Origin: Vibrio marisflavi CECT 7928
GTDB lineage: Bacteria > Pseudomonadota > Gammaproteobacteria > Enterobacterales > Vibrionaceae
Direction: 5' to 3'
Assembly (NCBI RefSeq): GCF_921294215.1
Contig: NZ_CAKLDM010000002.1
Span: forward strand, 2,046,001 to 2,110,000
Length of the DNA stretch: 64,000 nt
Numbering within the stretch: the first letter of the stretch is position 1; every line of letters begins with the position of its first letter. Under the pieces are notes generated by a model, which was not told where the DNA came from, searched no databases, and saw nothing but the letters and a program-made list of their open reading frames with translations. The position numbers were made by a program, and so were the translations under genes. Of the stretch, positions 8,965-16,958 are shown piece by piece.

Positions 8965-9849
8965 ATGAACATAGTCGTATTAGGCCCTGGTGCTATCGGC
9001 TCTCTTTGGGCCATTCACTTAAAAAAAGCAGGGCACAACGTCTCCTTATGGGGCAATAAAACTCAAAGCACCGACTCCATACAACTGGAAGACAAGCCAC
9101 CTATCCTATTCGACAACCGAAATACACAAGCTCTTAGCCAAGCTGATTTAGTGCTGGTCACGGTGAAAGTATGGCAAGTTGAACATGCGATAAAACCTAT
9201 CATCCAACACTTGGATTCAGATTGCATGTTAATGTTCATGCACAACGGTATGGGCGCGGTTGACAGAATCTATCACTTAGTTGAACAACATCCAGTCTTG
9301 CTCGCCACTACTACTCATGGTGCATTTCGTCCATCTGCAAATAGAGTCAATCATACTGGACTGGGCCAAACTCAAGTCGGCGCTTTCAACGACAAAGCAC
9401 AACAGTGTGAGTTCATCGCTGACGTGCTCAATCACGCACAACCGGAAGTCTTCTGGAATCAAAACATCAAACAAGCTTTGTGGCAAAAACTGGTGGTAAA
9501 TTGCGCAATTAACCCGCTAACAGGTATCGAACAGTGTCAAAATGGTCAACTAGCCAACCAAGAATATCAAACGACCATTGAGAAAGTAGTCAGCGAATGT
9601 GCTGATGTAATGAACGCGGACGGGTTCAAAGCTGATAAGCAAACACTGCTTGATACGGTCCGAAAGGTCATCGTGGCAACGGGAAAAAACTATTCGTCGA
9701 TGTACCAAGATGTCTTCTACAATCGAACAACAGAAATCGACTTTATTACTGGATACTTGCTAGAACGCGCTAAGTGTCTCCATATTGCGACGCCCGTTAA
9801 CGCCGAACTGTACCAGCAGATCAAAGCCAAAGAATTAAGTGAGAACTAA
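8965..9849 (+). CDS. panE: 2-dehydropantoate 2-reductase (ketopantoate reductase)
   Basis: PanE reduces 2-dehydropantoate to pantoate with NADPH in pantothenate/CoA synthesis. The 294-residue product starts MNIVVLGPGAIGS, the Rossmann dinucleotide-binding loop (G7-x-G9-x-x-G12). It has VLVTVKVWQVEHAI at about 70 and the catalytic KLVVNCAINPLTGIEQC segment (about 177-193) containing the conserved lysine. The 5'-extended frame from 8881 (28 more codons) is rejected because it would begin within the ompK terminator. Only 1 base separates it from yajL, and yajL overlaps csdA, so panE-yajL-csdA form one operon. Confidence 0.93.
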   Translation: MNIVVLGPGAIGSLWAIHLKKAGHNVSLWGNKTQSTDSIQLEDKPPILFDNRNTQALSQADLVLVTVKVWQVEHAIKPIIQHLDSDCMLMFMHNGMGAVDRIYHLVEQHPVLLATTTHGAFRPSANRVNHTGLGQTQVGAFNDKAQQCEFIADVLNHAQPEVFWNQNIKQALWQKLVVNCAINPLTGIEQCQNGQLANQEYQTTIEKVVSECADVMNADGFKADKQTLLDTVRKVIVATGKNYSSMYQDVFYNRTTEIDFITGYLLERAKCLHIATPVNAELYQQIKAKELSEN

Positions 9850-9850
9850 C

Positions 9851-10450
9851 ATGACTAAAAAAATATTGGTGCCAATTGCCTCTGGCACAGAGGAAATGGA
9901 AGCCGTCACAGTCATTGATATGATGGTGCGTGCAGGCTATGAAGTTGTCGTCGCAAGTGCCGAGTTTGATGGTAACCTATGCGTCAAAGCTTCTCGTGGT
10001 GTAACGCTCACAGCAGATTGCTTGTTGGTTGACATCGCTGATGATGAGTTTGATGCCGTAGTGCTTTCTGGTGGCGTAGGCGGCGCTGAAATTTTTAGAG
10101 ACAGCCCTGTTTTACTAGAGATCGTGAAACAGCAAATGTATGACGGCCGTTTAGTGGCTGCAATCTGTGCAGCTCCTGCGCTGGTATTGCAACATCACAA
10201 CCTATACCCGAAAGCAATCATGACTTGCCATCCTAGCTTTCACGATAAGATTGCGAAGGACAAACTACGAGTTAAACGTGTCACCTACGATATCGATCAT
10301 AACTTGATCACCAGCCAAGGGCCCGGAACGGCTCTTGAGTTCGCAATGGAAATCATCATAAAGCTATCTGGAAAGGCACATGCTTGGAGCGTAGCAGAAC
10401 CTATGGTGACGCTCCCTACTCTGCATTACAACAAATTAGGTGAACAATGA
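9851..10450 (+). CDS. yajL: DJ-1/PfpI family protein YajL
   Basis: YajL is the bacterial DJ-1 homologue, linked in E. coli to protection against thiol and carbonyl stress (chaperone/deglycase activity has been proposed and debated). The 199-residue product starts MTKKILVPIASGTEEMEAVT and has the nucleophile elbow AAICAAPAL with Cys106, the position conserved in E. coli YajL; Glu14/Glu15 lie near the expected acidic partner. An upstream GTG at 9839 is in frame but would overlap panE, so ATG 9851 is chosen. It overlaps csdA by 4 bases (ATGA). Confidence 0.93.
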   Translation: MTKKILVPIASGTEEMEAVTVIDMMVRAGYEVVVASAEFDGNLCVKASRGVTLTADCLLVDIADDEFDAVVLSGGVGGAEIFRDSPVLLEIVKQQMYDGRLVAAICAAPALVLQHHNLYPKAIMTCHPSFHDKIAKDKLRVKRVTYDIDHNLITSQGPGTALEFAMEIIIKLSGKAHAWSVAEPMVTLPTLHYNKLGEQ

Positions 10451-11661
10451 ATTTCGACGTCAATGAAATTAGAGATCAATTTCCTGCTCTTAAACAAACC
10501 ATAAATGGTCAGCCACTGGTTTACTTAGATAGCACAGCAACGGCACAAAAGCCTCAAGTAGTTATCGATACTGTCACGCAGTACTATCAAACGCAAAATG
10601 CTAACGTCCACCGTGGTAGTCACTCATTGACAGCTCATGCTACTAACCAGTTCGAAGCCGCACGACAGACTATTGCCGACTTTATCGGTGCCAGCTCTAG
10701 CAAAGAAGTCGTATGGACCCGCGGAGCAACCGAAGCGCTGAACCTTATTGCGCAGACGTATGCTCGTAGCAAGTTAAAATCTGGCGATGAGATTTTAATT
10801 GGCGAAGTTGAACACCACGCCAATATTGTTCCGTGGCAAATTGTCGCTGAGCAAACAGGAGCAAAGATCGTAAAAGTACCAATGACTGCGGATTGCTCAC
10901 TTGATATCAAAGCGTTTCACCAAAAACTATCAAGTAAAACCAAGATTGTTGCTCTAACCCAAATGAGCAATGTGAATGGCTATACGCCGCCAATTCGCGA
11001 ACTCACTCAGGCTGCACATAAAGTTGGAGCCATCGCTGTTATTGATGGCTCGCAAGGCATAGTTCATGAAAGAACAAATGTAGCTGACCTAGACGCCGAT
11101 TTTTATGTGTTCTCTGGCCATAAGATATACTCACCTGCGGGCATCGGTGCTCTCTACGGAAAATACCAATTGCTAGAAGCAATGCCACCATGGCACGGTG
11201 GTGGAAAGATGGTTGAGAAAGTCTCTTTTTCAGGCACCACTTACTCTGATGTACCTGCTAAGTTTGAAGCAGGCACACCAAATGTTGCCGGAGCTATATC
11301 TCTAGCGAAAGCAATCCAATGGTTCGAGCAGTACTCCATCAACGATATTGAGCAGCATCTACACCAGTTACAGGATTTTGCCTATCAAGCAATGTGTCAG
11401 CTTGAAGATGTAAAAGTCATTGGCTACCAGCCCAATAGCAACATCATTTCTTTTATTGTTGATGGCGTTCACCACCAAGATGTCGCAACACTTTTAGATA
11501 AACAAGGTATTGCAGTAAGAGCTGGTCACCACTGTGCTCACCCATTTATGGAGTCGGTAGGCATTAGCGGTACGGTGAGAGTATCTTTCGGCATCTACAA
11601 CACGATTGAAGAAGTCAAAGTGTTTATTAAAGCACTAGAAAAAGCTCTGGATATGCTTTAG
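10447..11661 (+). CDS. csdA: Cysteine desulfurase CsdA (SufS/CsdA, group II)
   Basis: CsdA is a PLP enzyme that removes sulfur from cysteine as a persulfide and passes it to CsdE. The 404-residue product has LDSTATAQKP at about 28, the PLP lysine Lys226 in FSGHKIYSPAG and the persulfide Cys363 in RAGHHCAHPFM. The short, rigid Cys loop is typical of group II enzymes (SufS/CsdA) rather than IscS. The partner genes csdE and tcdA are found about 5 kb downstream on the opposite strand, supporting CsdA over SufS. It is the last gene of panE-yajL-csdA and is followed by a terminator overlapping the end of the convergent lysR gene. Confidence 0.92.
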   Translation: MNFDVNEIRDQFPALKQTINGQPLVYLDSTATAQKPQVVIDTVTQYYQTQNANVHRGSHSLTAHATNQFEAARQTIADFIGASSSKEVVWTRGATEALNLIAQTYARSKLKSGDEILIGEVEHHANIVPWQIVAEQTGAKIVKVPMTADCSLDIKAFHQKLSSKTKIVALTQMSNVNGYTPPIRELTQAAHKVGAIAVIDGSQGIVHERTNVADLDADFYVFSGHKIYSPAGIGALYGKYQLLEAMPPWHGGGKMVEKVSFSGTTYSDVPAKFEAGTPNVAGAISLAKAIQWFEQYSINDIEQHLHQLQDFAYQAMCQLEDVKVIGYQPNSNIISFIVDGVHHQDVATLLDKQGIAVRAGHHCAHPFMESVGISGTVRVSFGIYNTIEEVKVFIKALEKALDML

Positions 11662-11714
11662 CAAACTATCTGTTAGCAACCAAAGCTTTAGTAACTCAAA
11701 GACATAACCGTGTT

Positions 11715-11754
11715 ATAGGCGAATAGGTTTCTAAACCTTCTCGCCTATTTTATT
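11715..11754 (+). terminator. Terminator after csdA, overlapping the lysR 3' end
   Basis: Outer arms ATAGGCGA (11715-11722) and TCGCCTAT (11741-11748) flank an inner GGTTT-CT-AAACC stem, followed by TTTATT. The hairpin contains the last codons of the convergent lysR gene, so one sequence serves as both coding end and terminator. Confidence 0.85.
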
Positions 11755-12624
11755 GCGTAATATTGCTAAAAATTGCTTCGTTTCTTCGCTAAACACCTTA
11801 TTTTTATGGAAGAAATACCGATACTTCGCACTTAGCTTTAGGTCATCAATATTGAGTATGCAAAGCCGATCAGACTCAATCCCTTCTTTTAGGGTGTACC
11901 TTGGCAGCAAGGCAATACCAATTCCGGCATATACAGCTTTCAGCAGAGCATTTCGACCATGAATTTTTATTCGGCTGTTCTCTTCCGCGATATATCGAGA
12001 CTTAAACGCTTCCATTGTTTCTCTAAACGACTCTGAAGTTTCCATTTCAATAAAGCACTCATTCTCAATATCTGTTTTTGTTACTTTCTTTTTGCCACGC
12101 AGCGGATGGTCAAAACAAGCAGCCAAACATAGATCGGTAGAAAATAAAACTTCACTTCGGTAGTCGCTATCCACTTTAGAGTTTGCAGCAATACACAAGT
12201 CAAACTTGTTGGAACCAATAACCTCTGCCATGTTTCTGTTGGATATGACTTCAATCGACACTTTGACATCAGGATCGACATTAAAGAAATCAATCACAGC
12301 TTCCATAGTCAGATCTTCTAAGCCCGGAATCACTGCCAAAGAAAACTGTTTGTCGCGCGAAATGTTTTGCTTAATATGGGTTTGCATAACATCTAGCTGC
12401 CCCATCACCGCATCCACTTCCAACAACATACTTTTGCCTTGTTCACTCAACTGAATTTTCTTGCCAAATTTTTCAAACAAGGTGAAACCAACGGTTTCTT
12501 CTAGCATTTGAATTTGCCTAGTTACGGCTGGCTGAGTGATAAATAACGCTTCTGCTGCTCGATGATAATTGAGGTGCTCTGCGACAACTTGAAAGGTTTT
12601 CAGCTGTTTAAGTGTGAAGTTCAT
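11731..12624 (-). CDS. LysR-family transcriptional regulator
   Basis: This 297-residue LysR-type regulator has an N-terminal winged helix-turn-helix MNFTLKQLKTFQVVAEHLNY with RAAEALFITQPAVTRQIQMLEETVGFTLFEK (about 22-52), then a periplasmic-binding-protein-like effector domain (about 90-295). It resembles CbbR/CysB-type regulators only in general form, and the effector is unknown. It is divergent from the MFS exporter gene with 119 bp between starts, which contains a 26-bp inverted repeat, so the exporter is its likeliest target. Confidence 0.9.
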   Translation of the reverse strand: MNFTLKQLKTFQVVAEHLNYHRAAEALFITQPAVTRQIQMLEETVGFTLFEKFGKKIQLSEQGKSMLLEVDAVMGQLDVMQTHIKQNISRDKQFSLAVIPGLEDLTMEAVIDFFNVDPDVKVSIEVISNRNMAEVIGSNKFDLCIAANSKVDSDYRSEVLFSTDLCLAACFDHPLRGKKKVTKTDIENECFIEMETSESFRETMEAFKSRYIAEENSRIKIHGRNALLKAVYAGIGIALLPRYTLKEGIESDRLCILNIDDLKLSAKYRYFFHKNKVFSEETKQFLAILRNKIGEKV

Positions 12625-12644
12625 TCTCTGAAGTTTGATAAGTT

Positions 12645-12670
12645 TTTATTATCGGTTTAATGATAATAAA
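12645..12670. promoter_or_regulatory. Perfect 9-bp-arm inverted repeat between lysR and the MFS gene
   Basis: TTTATTATC (12645-12653) and GATAATAAA (12662-12670) are perfect inverted arms around an 8-bp spacer. The element lies 20 bp upstream of the lysR start and about 74 bp upstream of the MFS start. Dyad size and position fit a LysR-type autoregulatory operator. Binding is inferred, not shown. Confidence 0.5.
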
Positions 12671-12743
12671 CAATTTTTACTCATCAATAAACAGGACTAA
12701 TCTACTCACATCAAAGAACAATTTCATTCTCAGTGAGGGTACA

Positions 12744-13961
12744 ATGAATACCAATAGCCGGTTTATTTATACAATTTACGCAATTTTCTTCGTCGCGTAC
12801 CTTACGCTGAGCTCAACTGCCCCTATCTTGCTGACTATCAGTCAGAAAAGTCATATCTCGATGACTGACCTGCAACTCGGCGTTTCCTTACTGTTTTTCT
12901 TCTTCTCGGTATCTTCAATAGTTTTAGGGCCCGTCTCCGATTTCGTGGGAAGGAGGAACGTATTACTGATAGCACAAAGCGTTAGCTTTATAGGGTTAGT
13001 TCTCTGCGCATTTAGTGACTCTTTTTACACATTTACCTTTGGGCTTATCATTATCGGTTTAGGCACCGGGGCTTTTTCAGTAGTGTCTCGTTCCATAGTG
13101 AATCATGCAATTAAAGATCATCACTTACTATTTAAAGCCTATACAAGCTTTTCTGTACTTGTAATTGCAGGCCCAATTGTTGCGACCAAAATGTCTATTG
13201 AAATGGCTCAGTTTCTAAACTGGCACCTTATCTACGCTGTTCTTGCTGTATTGGTTTTATGTGTCCTTTTTAGTACTTACAAGAATACTCACGAGCCTGA
13301 CAAGGCTTTCAAACCAAGCAGAGTCAATGTTAAAGGCATTACCGAACAGTTCTTATATTGCGCTAAAAACCCATTGTTTATGAAAAACGCTATCTTAGTG
13401 GGTTTGTTTTTCTCGGTCATACTGGGTTTGTTTCTTGGATTTGGCCCTGAAATCTTTATCAAACGTTTTCATGTGTCTACCAGTGACTATTCCAACATTG
13501 CTCTTTTTATCTGCATTGCTTACTTAGTAGGTAACATGATATCCAAGCATATTGGCTCTAGGGTGGATAAGCGTCACCTCAAGTTTGTCGCGTTTGCTGT
13601 TGTTGCTATGGCAACTCTAATACTCAGCACACACAACTCTCTCGACTACACCGTAGGAACCTTCTTTACGATTGGAGTAGGAGCAGGAATGCTAGGGCCA
13701 ATGGGTACGCATGGTGGTATGAAAGTATTGGATAAACACTTTGGTACGGCTGCAGCGATGTTCACAGCATTGTTCTCTATTTTCTCTGCACTATGGTCCT
13801 ATTTACATGCTGTTCTCAACATCGATGCTTTGACTCTAATTACTGTTATCTTATGGTGCATTGTGATTGGCTGTACTGTATTCGAACTTGTAAAACCCGA
13901 TCAAGAATCACCGAAACCACAAAGTAACAAACATACCATTCAACACCAAAAAGCTGCATAG
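12744..13961 (+). CDS. MFS transporter, Bcr/CflA-like drug exporter
   Basis: This 405-residue major facilitator has about 12 hydrophobic segments. It starts MNTNSRFIYTIYAIFFVAYL, with GAGGG 4 bases upstream of ATG 12744; a 28-codon in-frame extension to 12660 reads as leader sequence and is rejected. The motif A region reads GPVSDFVGRRNVLL (about 64-77), as in Bcr/CflA drug:H+ antiporters. Substrate is unknown. A weak terminator and a new FNR-like promoter separate it from yjjI, so it is not necessarily co-transcribed with the glycyl-radical genes. Confidence 0.87.
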   Translation: MNTNSRFIYTIYAIFFVAYLTLSSTAPILLTISQKSHISMTDLQLGVSLLFFFFSVSSIVLGPVSDFVGRRNVLLIAQSVSFIGLVLCAFSDSFYTFTFGLIIIGLGTGAFSVVSRSIVNHAIKDHHLLFKAYTSFSVLVIAGPIVATKMSIEMAQFLNWHLIYAVLAVLVLCVLFSTYKNTHEPDKAFKPSRVNVKGITEQFLYCAKNPLFMKNAILVGLFFSVILGLFLGFGPEIFIKRFHVSTSDYSNIALFICIAYLVGNMISKHIGSRVDKRHLKFVAFAVVAMATLILSTHNSLDYTVGTFFTIGVGAGMLGPMGTHGGMKVLDKHFGTAAAMFTALFSIFSALWSYLHAVLNIDALTLITVILWCIVIGCTVFELVKPDQESPKPQSNKHTIQHQKAA

Positions 13962-13970
13962 TCGATATTG

Positions 13971-13992
13971 AGGGTGCCTCACTTCGCACCCT
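13971..13992 (+). terminator. Short hairpin after the MFS gene
   Basis: AGGGTGC (13971-13977) and GCACCCT (13986-13992) form a 7-bp stem followed by TAATTC, a poor T-run. Its right arm abuts the FNR-like box of the next gene. Confidence 0.5.
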
Positions 13993-14005
13993 TAATTCGA
14001 ATCAA
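13992..14005 (+). promoter_or_regulatory. FNR-like box upstream of yjjI
   Basis: TTAAT-N4-ATCAA differs from the FNR consensus TTGAT-N4-ATCAA at one of ten positions. Its centre (13998.5) is about 42 bp upstream of the start point expected from the -10 at 14029-14034, which is the class II activator position. Glycyl-radical enzymes are oxygen-sensitive, so anaerobic FNR activation is expected. Confidence 0.6.
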
Positions 14006-14028
14006 TTTGAGTCATCACGACAAAGGGG

Positions 14029-14034
14029 TATACT
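14029..14034 (+). promoter_or_regulatory. Candidate -10 element for yjjI
   Basis: TATACT matches TATAAT in 5 of 6 positions, and the spacing to the FNR-like box is right for class II activation. No good -35 is present, as expected for an activator-dependent promoter. Transcription would start near 14041, 23 bases before the yjjI ATG. Confidence 0.5.
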
Positions 14035-14063
14035 CTTATCCTTACAATAAAAAAGGTTATAAG

Positions 14064-15638
14064 ATGACTCTCTCTAAGCAACGACTCTACAGCATAGTCA
14101 CAGACAACTGCCTTTCACCATCTCAAAAAAGAAACTATTTAGCAGCCGAGGCAGAAGCTAGCCTTCCCTATCCAGACCTTTCCATAGACGCGAAGCTCGC
14201 CAAAGATGAAGGCATAATCTGTGATCTATTTGAAGGCCACGCCCCTTATAAGCCTCGCTATGTACTACCCGATTATGGCAAGTTTCTAAAGCAAGGCTCA
14301 GAGTATTTAGAGCTGTCACACGCTGAAGATTTTGATGATGCGATAAACATGCTGACTATTTTGTATCATCATGTTCCTTCGGTGACTTCTATTCCTGTGT
14401 ACCTTGGGCAGCTCGATGAGATTCTTCTTCCCTACGCAAGTTCACTAAGCGAAGAGCAGATTTACAAAAAGCTTAAACACTTTTGGATTATGCTTGATCG
14501 CACTTTGCCTGATGCCTTTATGCACGCCAATATTGGTCCAAGTGATAACATTATTTGCCGCACCATTTTGCGCATTGACGCCGAGCTTAAACAAGTCGCG
14601 CCCAACCTCACCTTTATGTATGACCCACATACAACACCTCAAGAGTTATTGCGAATCGCGACAGACAATATCTGCCAATGCAGCAAACCACACATCGCCA
14701 ATACGCCAGTACATGAAGATGTTTTTGGCAAAGGTAGATTTGGCATTGTAAGCTGTTACAACGTCTTACCACTCGCGGGAGGTGCAAACACTCTCGCTCG
14801 AATAAATTTAAAGAAAGTCGCAGAAAAAGCCGACAATTTCACTCATTTTATCGACAAGGTTTTACCTGAATACTGTGACAATCTATTTGAACTGATCGAC
14901 ACTCGCTGTACTTTCTTGCACGAAAAGTCGGGCTTTTTCAAGCAGAGCTTTCTCATCGAAGAGGGCTTAATCGAAGAATCGCGTTTCTCTCCTATGTTTG
15001 GAATTGTCGGAATGGCAGAAGCCGTCAATACACTGCTAAGCAAGCAAAACAGCGCCGAGCAATACGGACATTCAGAAAGCGCCAATCAACTTGGATATCA
15101 AATATCAGCCAAGCTAGCGCAGGTAGTTGAATCACATGAAGTTAAATATGGCTTGAACAAGCGCGCCTTGTTACATGCTCAAGGCGGAATAGACCTAGAC
15201 CACGGCGTAACACCCGGCGTTCGAATCCCTTATGGTAGTGAACCTGATCCCGTAACATATATCCAAGCAACGTCTGGACATCATCCATACTACCTGTCAG
15301 GTATCAGCGACATACTCACCATCGATGAGACGGTCAAGTCAAACCCTCAAGCCATGTATGACCTATGCTTAGGAGCATTTCATATGGGCTTTAGAGAGTT
15401 CACTGCAAACGTAGAATCTAACGACTTGATGCGAGTGACTGGTTATATGGTAAAACGCTCTGAACTGGCCGAATTTAAAGAGAAAGGCTCTCGCATGAAT
15501 ACCACTGTTTTCGCAAGTGGTGCAGCAGACAACTTGTCGGTACTAGACAGAAAACCACGAGTTATCAGCGGCGAAACTTCACCGAAGTTTCAAATAAAGA
15601 GTTCAGAGGCTCTGAGCAATGAAGTTCGCGAGAGTTAG
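14064..15638 (+). CDS. yjjI: YjjI family glycyl-radical enzyme
   Basis: This is a 524-residue anaerobic glycyl-radical enzyme of the YjjI family, whose substrate I cannot name with confidence. The radical site is the C-terminal loop RVTGYM with Gly460, and the likely thiyl Cys231 lies in GIVSCYNVLPLAGG. The Cys is not in the C-x-E context of the dehydratases (diol, choline) nor a CC pair as in pyruvate formate-lyase, which agrees with a separate family. ATG 14064 (AAAAAGG 8 bases upstream) is chosen; the 32-codon upstream extension covers the FNR-like promoter. It overlaps its activase gene yjjW by 20 bases. Confidence 0.92.
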   Translation: MTLSKQRLYSIVTDNCLSPSQKRNYLAAEAEASLPYPDLSIDAKLAKDEGIICDLFEGHAPYKPRYVLPDYGKFLKQGSEYLELSHAEDFDDAINMLTILYHHVPSVTSIPVYLGQLDEILLPYASSLSEEQIYKKLKHFWIMLDRTLPDAFMHANIGPSDNIICRTILRIDAELKQVAPNLTFMYDPHTTPQELLRIATDNICQCSKPHIANTPVHEDVFGKGRFGIVSCYNVLPLAGGANTLARINLKKVAEKADNFTHFIDKVLPEYCDNLFELIDTRCTFLHEKSGFFKQSFLIEEGLIEESRFSPMFGIVGMAEAVNTLLSKQNSAEQYGHSESANQLGYQISAKLAQVVESHEVKYGLNKRALLHAQGGIDLDHGVTPGVRIPYGSEPDPVTYIQATSGHHPYYLSGISDILTIDETVKSNPQAMYDLCLGAFHMGFREFTANVESNDLMRVTGYMVKRSELAEFKEKGSRMNTTVFASGAADNLSVLDRKPRVISGETSPKFQIKSSEALSNEVRES

Positions 15639-16467
15639 TAAGGTTTTACCTTTTTCTTGCGTTGATGGACCAGGCAACCGCCTGGTCATTTTTCTGCAAG
15701 GCTGCAACTATGCCTGCCTAAGTTGTCACAACCCATACACAATCAATCACTGCAATGATTGTGGCGAGTGCATTGACACATGCCCAAGCAATGCTTTGAC
15801 GCTAAATAGCGACAACAAGGTAAATTGGCATAGTCAACTTTGCAGCCAGTGCGACAAGTGCATAGATGTTTGCCCAAACCAATCTTCCCCGAAAATCAAC
15901 TCTTACAGTTGTGAAGCTATGTATAAGCTGGTAAAAAAACATGCTCCTTTTATCAGTGGCATTACGGTATCAGGCGGAGAAGCAACACTTCAACTGCCCT
16001 TCATTTTTTCTCTGTTTAGCCGTATAAAACATGACGCTGCACTGTCTCATTTAACTTGCTTTATTGATAGCAACGGCTCACTTTCGCTTCAAGGTTGGCA
16101 AAAAATCCTTCCTTATTTAGATGGGGCAATGGTCGATCTTAAAGCTTGGAAAAATGAAGTACATTGCCATTTAACAGGCAGAAAAAATACTCGGGTACTA
16201 GAGACAATTCGATACCTGGCTGAGCATGACAAACTGTATGAAATACGCTTACTTCAGATACCGAACCAAACGGACTTTGAGCAAAGTATTGCTGAACTCG
16301 CGGAGTTTATTAACGCTCTGCCAAATGAGGTTCAATTGAAAATCAACGCGTTTCGAACTCATGGAGTAAAAGGTGAAGCGAAAAAGTGGCAAGAATGCAA
16401 AAGCGAAGACACCCACAACCTAAGATATGAGCTAGAAAATAAAGTAAACGTAAAGGTCATTGCGTAG
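15619..16467 (+). CDS. yjjW: YjjW family glycyl-radical enzyme activase (radical SAM)
   Basis: YjjW is a radical-SAM activase expected to abstract hydrogen from Gly460 of YjjI. In its 282 residues the radical-SAM cluster Cys29-Cys33-Cys36 (C-x3-C-x2-C) is followed by an inserted ferredoxin-like domain with two 4Fe-4S sets: Cys45/48/51/55 (CNDCGECIDTCP) and Cys75/78/81/85 (CSQCDKCIDVCP). The GGE-type SAM motif appears as TVSGGEATLQ (about 116-125). The domain layout is that of glycyl-radical activases other than PflA. The 20-base overlap with yjjI implies coupled translation. Confidence 0.93.
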   Translation: MKFARVSKVLPFSCVDGPGNRLVIFLQGCNYACLSCHNPYTINHCNDCGECIDTCPSNALTLNSDNKVNWHSQLCSQCDKCIDVCPNQSSPKINSYSCEAMYKLVKKHAPFISGITVSGGEATLQLPFIFSLFSRIKHDAALSHLTCFIDSNGSLSLQGWQKILPYLDGAMVDLKAWKNEVHCHLTGRKNTRVLETIRYLAEHDKLYEIRLLQIPNQTDFEQSIAELAEFINALPNEVQLKINAFRTHGVKGEAKKWQECKSEDTHNLRYELENKVNVKVIA

Positions 16468-16504
16468 CAACGACAAGAATAGAATTAGTACAAATTAGTT
16501 AATC

Positions 16505-16948
16505 TCAGCTCTTATCGGCTTGGCTAACTTTCTGACGCACCTCTTCCACTATCGCATAAAGCCCATTTCCGCGAGATGGACTTAAATGCTCGATAAGGCC
16601 CAATTGATTAAAATACTGCTCAATATCGAACTCTGCGATCTGTTGGCTGGTTTTGCCATCGTAGGCCGCTAATACTAACGTAATCAACCCTCGAACAATT
16701 CGAGCATCAGAATCTGCTGCAATCTGCCAAACGCCATCAACTTGTTCACAAACAAGCCAAACTTGGCTTTCACAACCAGACACTTTTATTTCTTCTTGCT
16801 TTTGCTCATCAGTAAATTTAGGTAGCTGTTTACCCCATTGGATCACTTGGCGATACTTGTCTTCCCAACCAGTCAGATCACTCATTGTTTTTGCAATGTC
16901 TTCACTGGTTATCTTGCTACCGAAATCACTGTAGTTCTCTATCGACAT
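16505..16948 (-). CDS. csdE: Sulfur acceptor protein CsdE
   Basis: CsdE accepts persulfide sulfur from CsdA; it belongs to the SufE family. The 147-residue product starts MSIENYSDFGSK and carries the acceptor cysteine Cys59 in KVSGCESQVWL, followed by the family pattern DARIVRGLITLVLAAYDGKT. A longer frame to 17017 would overlap tcdA by about 60 bases and is rejected. It begins 10 bases after the tcdA stop, so tcdA-csdE are one unit. In E. coli csdA and csdE are adjacent; here 4.8 kb of other genes and opposite orientation separate them. Confidence 0.92.
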   Translation of the reverse strand: MSIENYSDFGSKITSEDIAKTMSDLTGWEDKYRQVIQWGKQLPKFTDEQKQEEIKVSGCESQVWLVCEQVDGVWQIAADSDARIVRGLITLVLAAYDGKTSQQIAEFDIEQYFNQLGLIEHLSPSRGNGLYAIVEEVRQKVSQADKS

Positions 16949-16958
16949 TTCAGGCCTG

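Noticed and set aside
13968-14063. 32-codon N-terminal extension of YjjI
   Set aside because: It overlaps the hairpin, FNR-like box and -10; ATG 14064 has a ribosome-binding site.
11662-16504. yjjI block as a mobile element
   Set aside because: No transposase, integrase, flanking direct repeats or tRNA attachment site was seen, so only a change of gene order is claimed.
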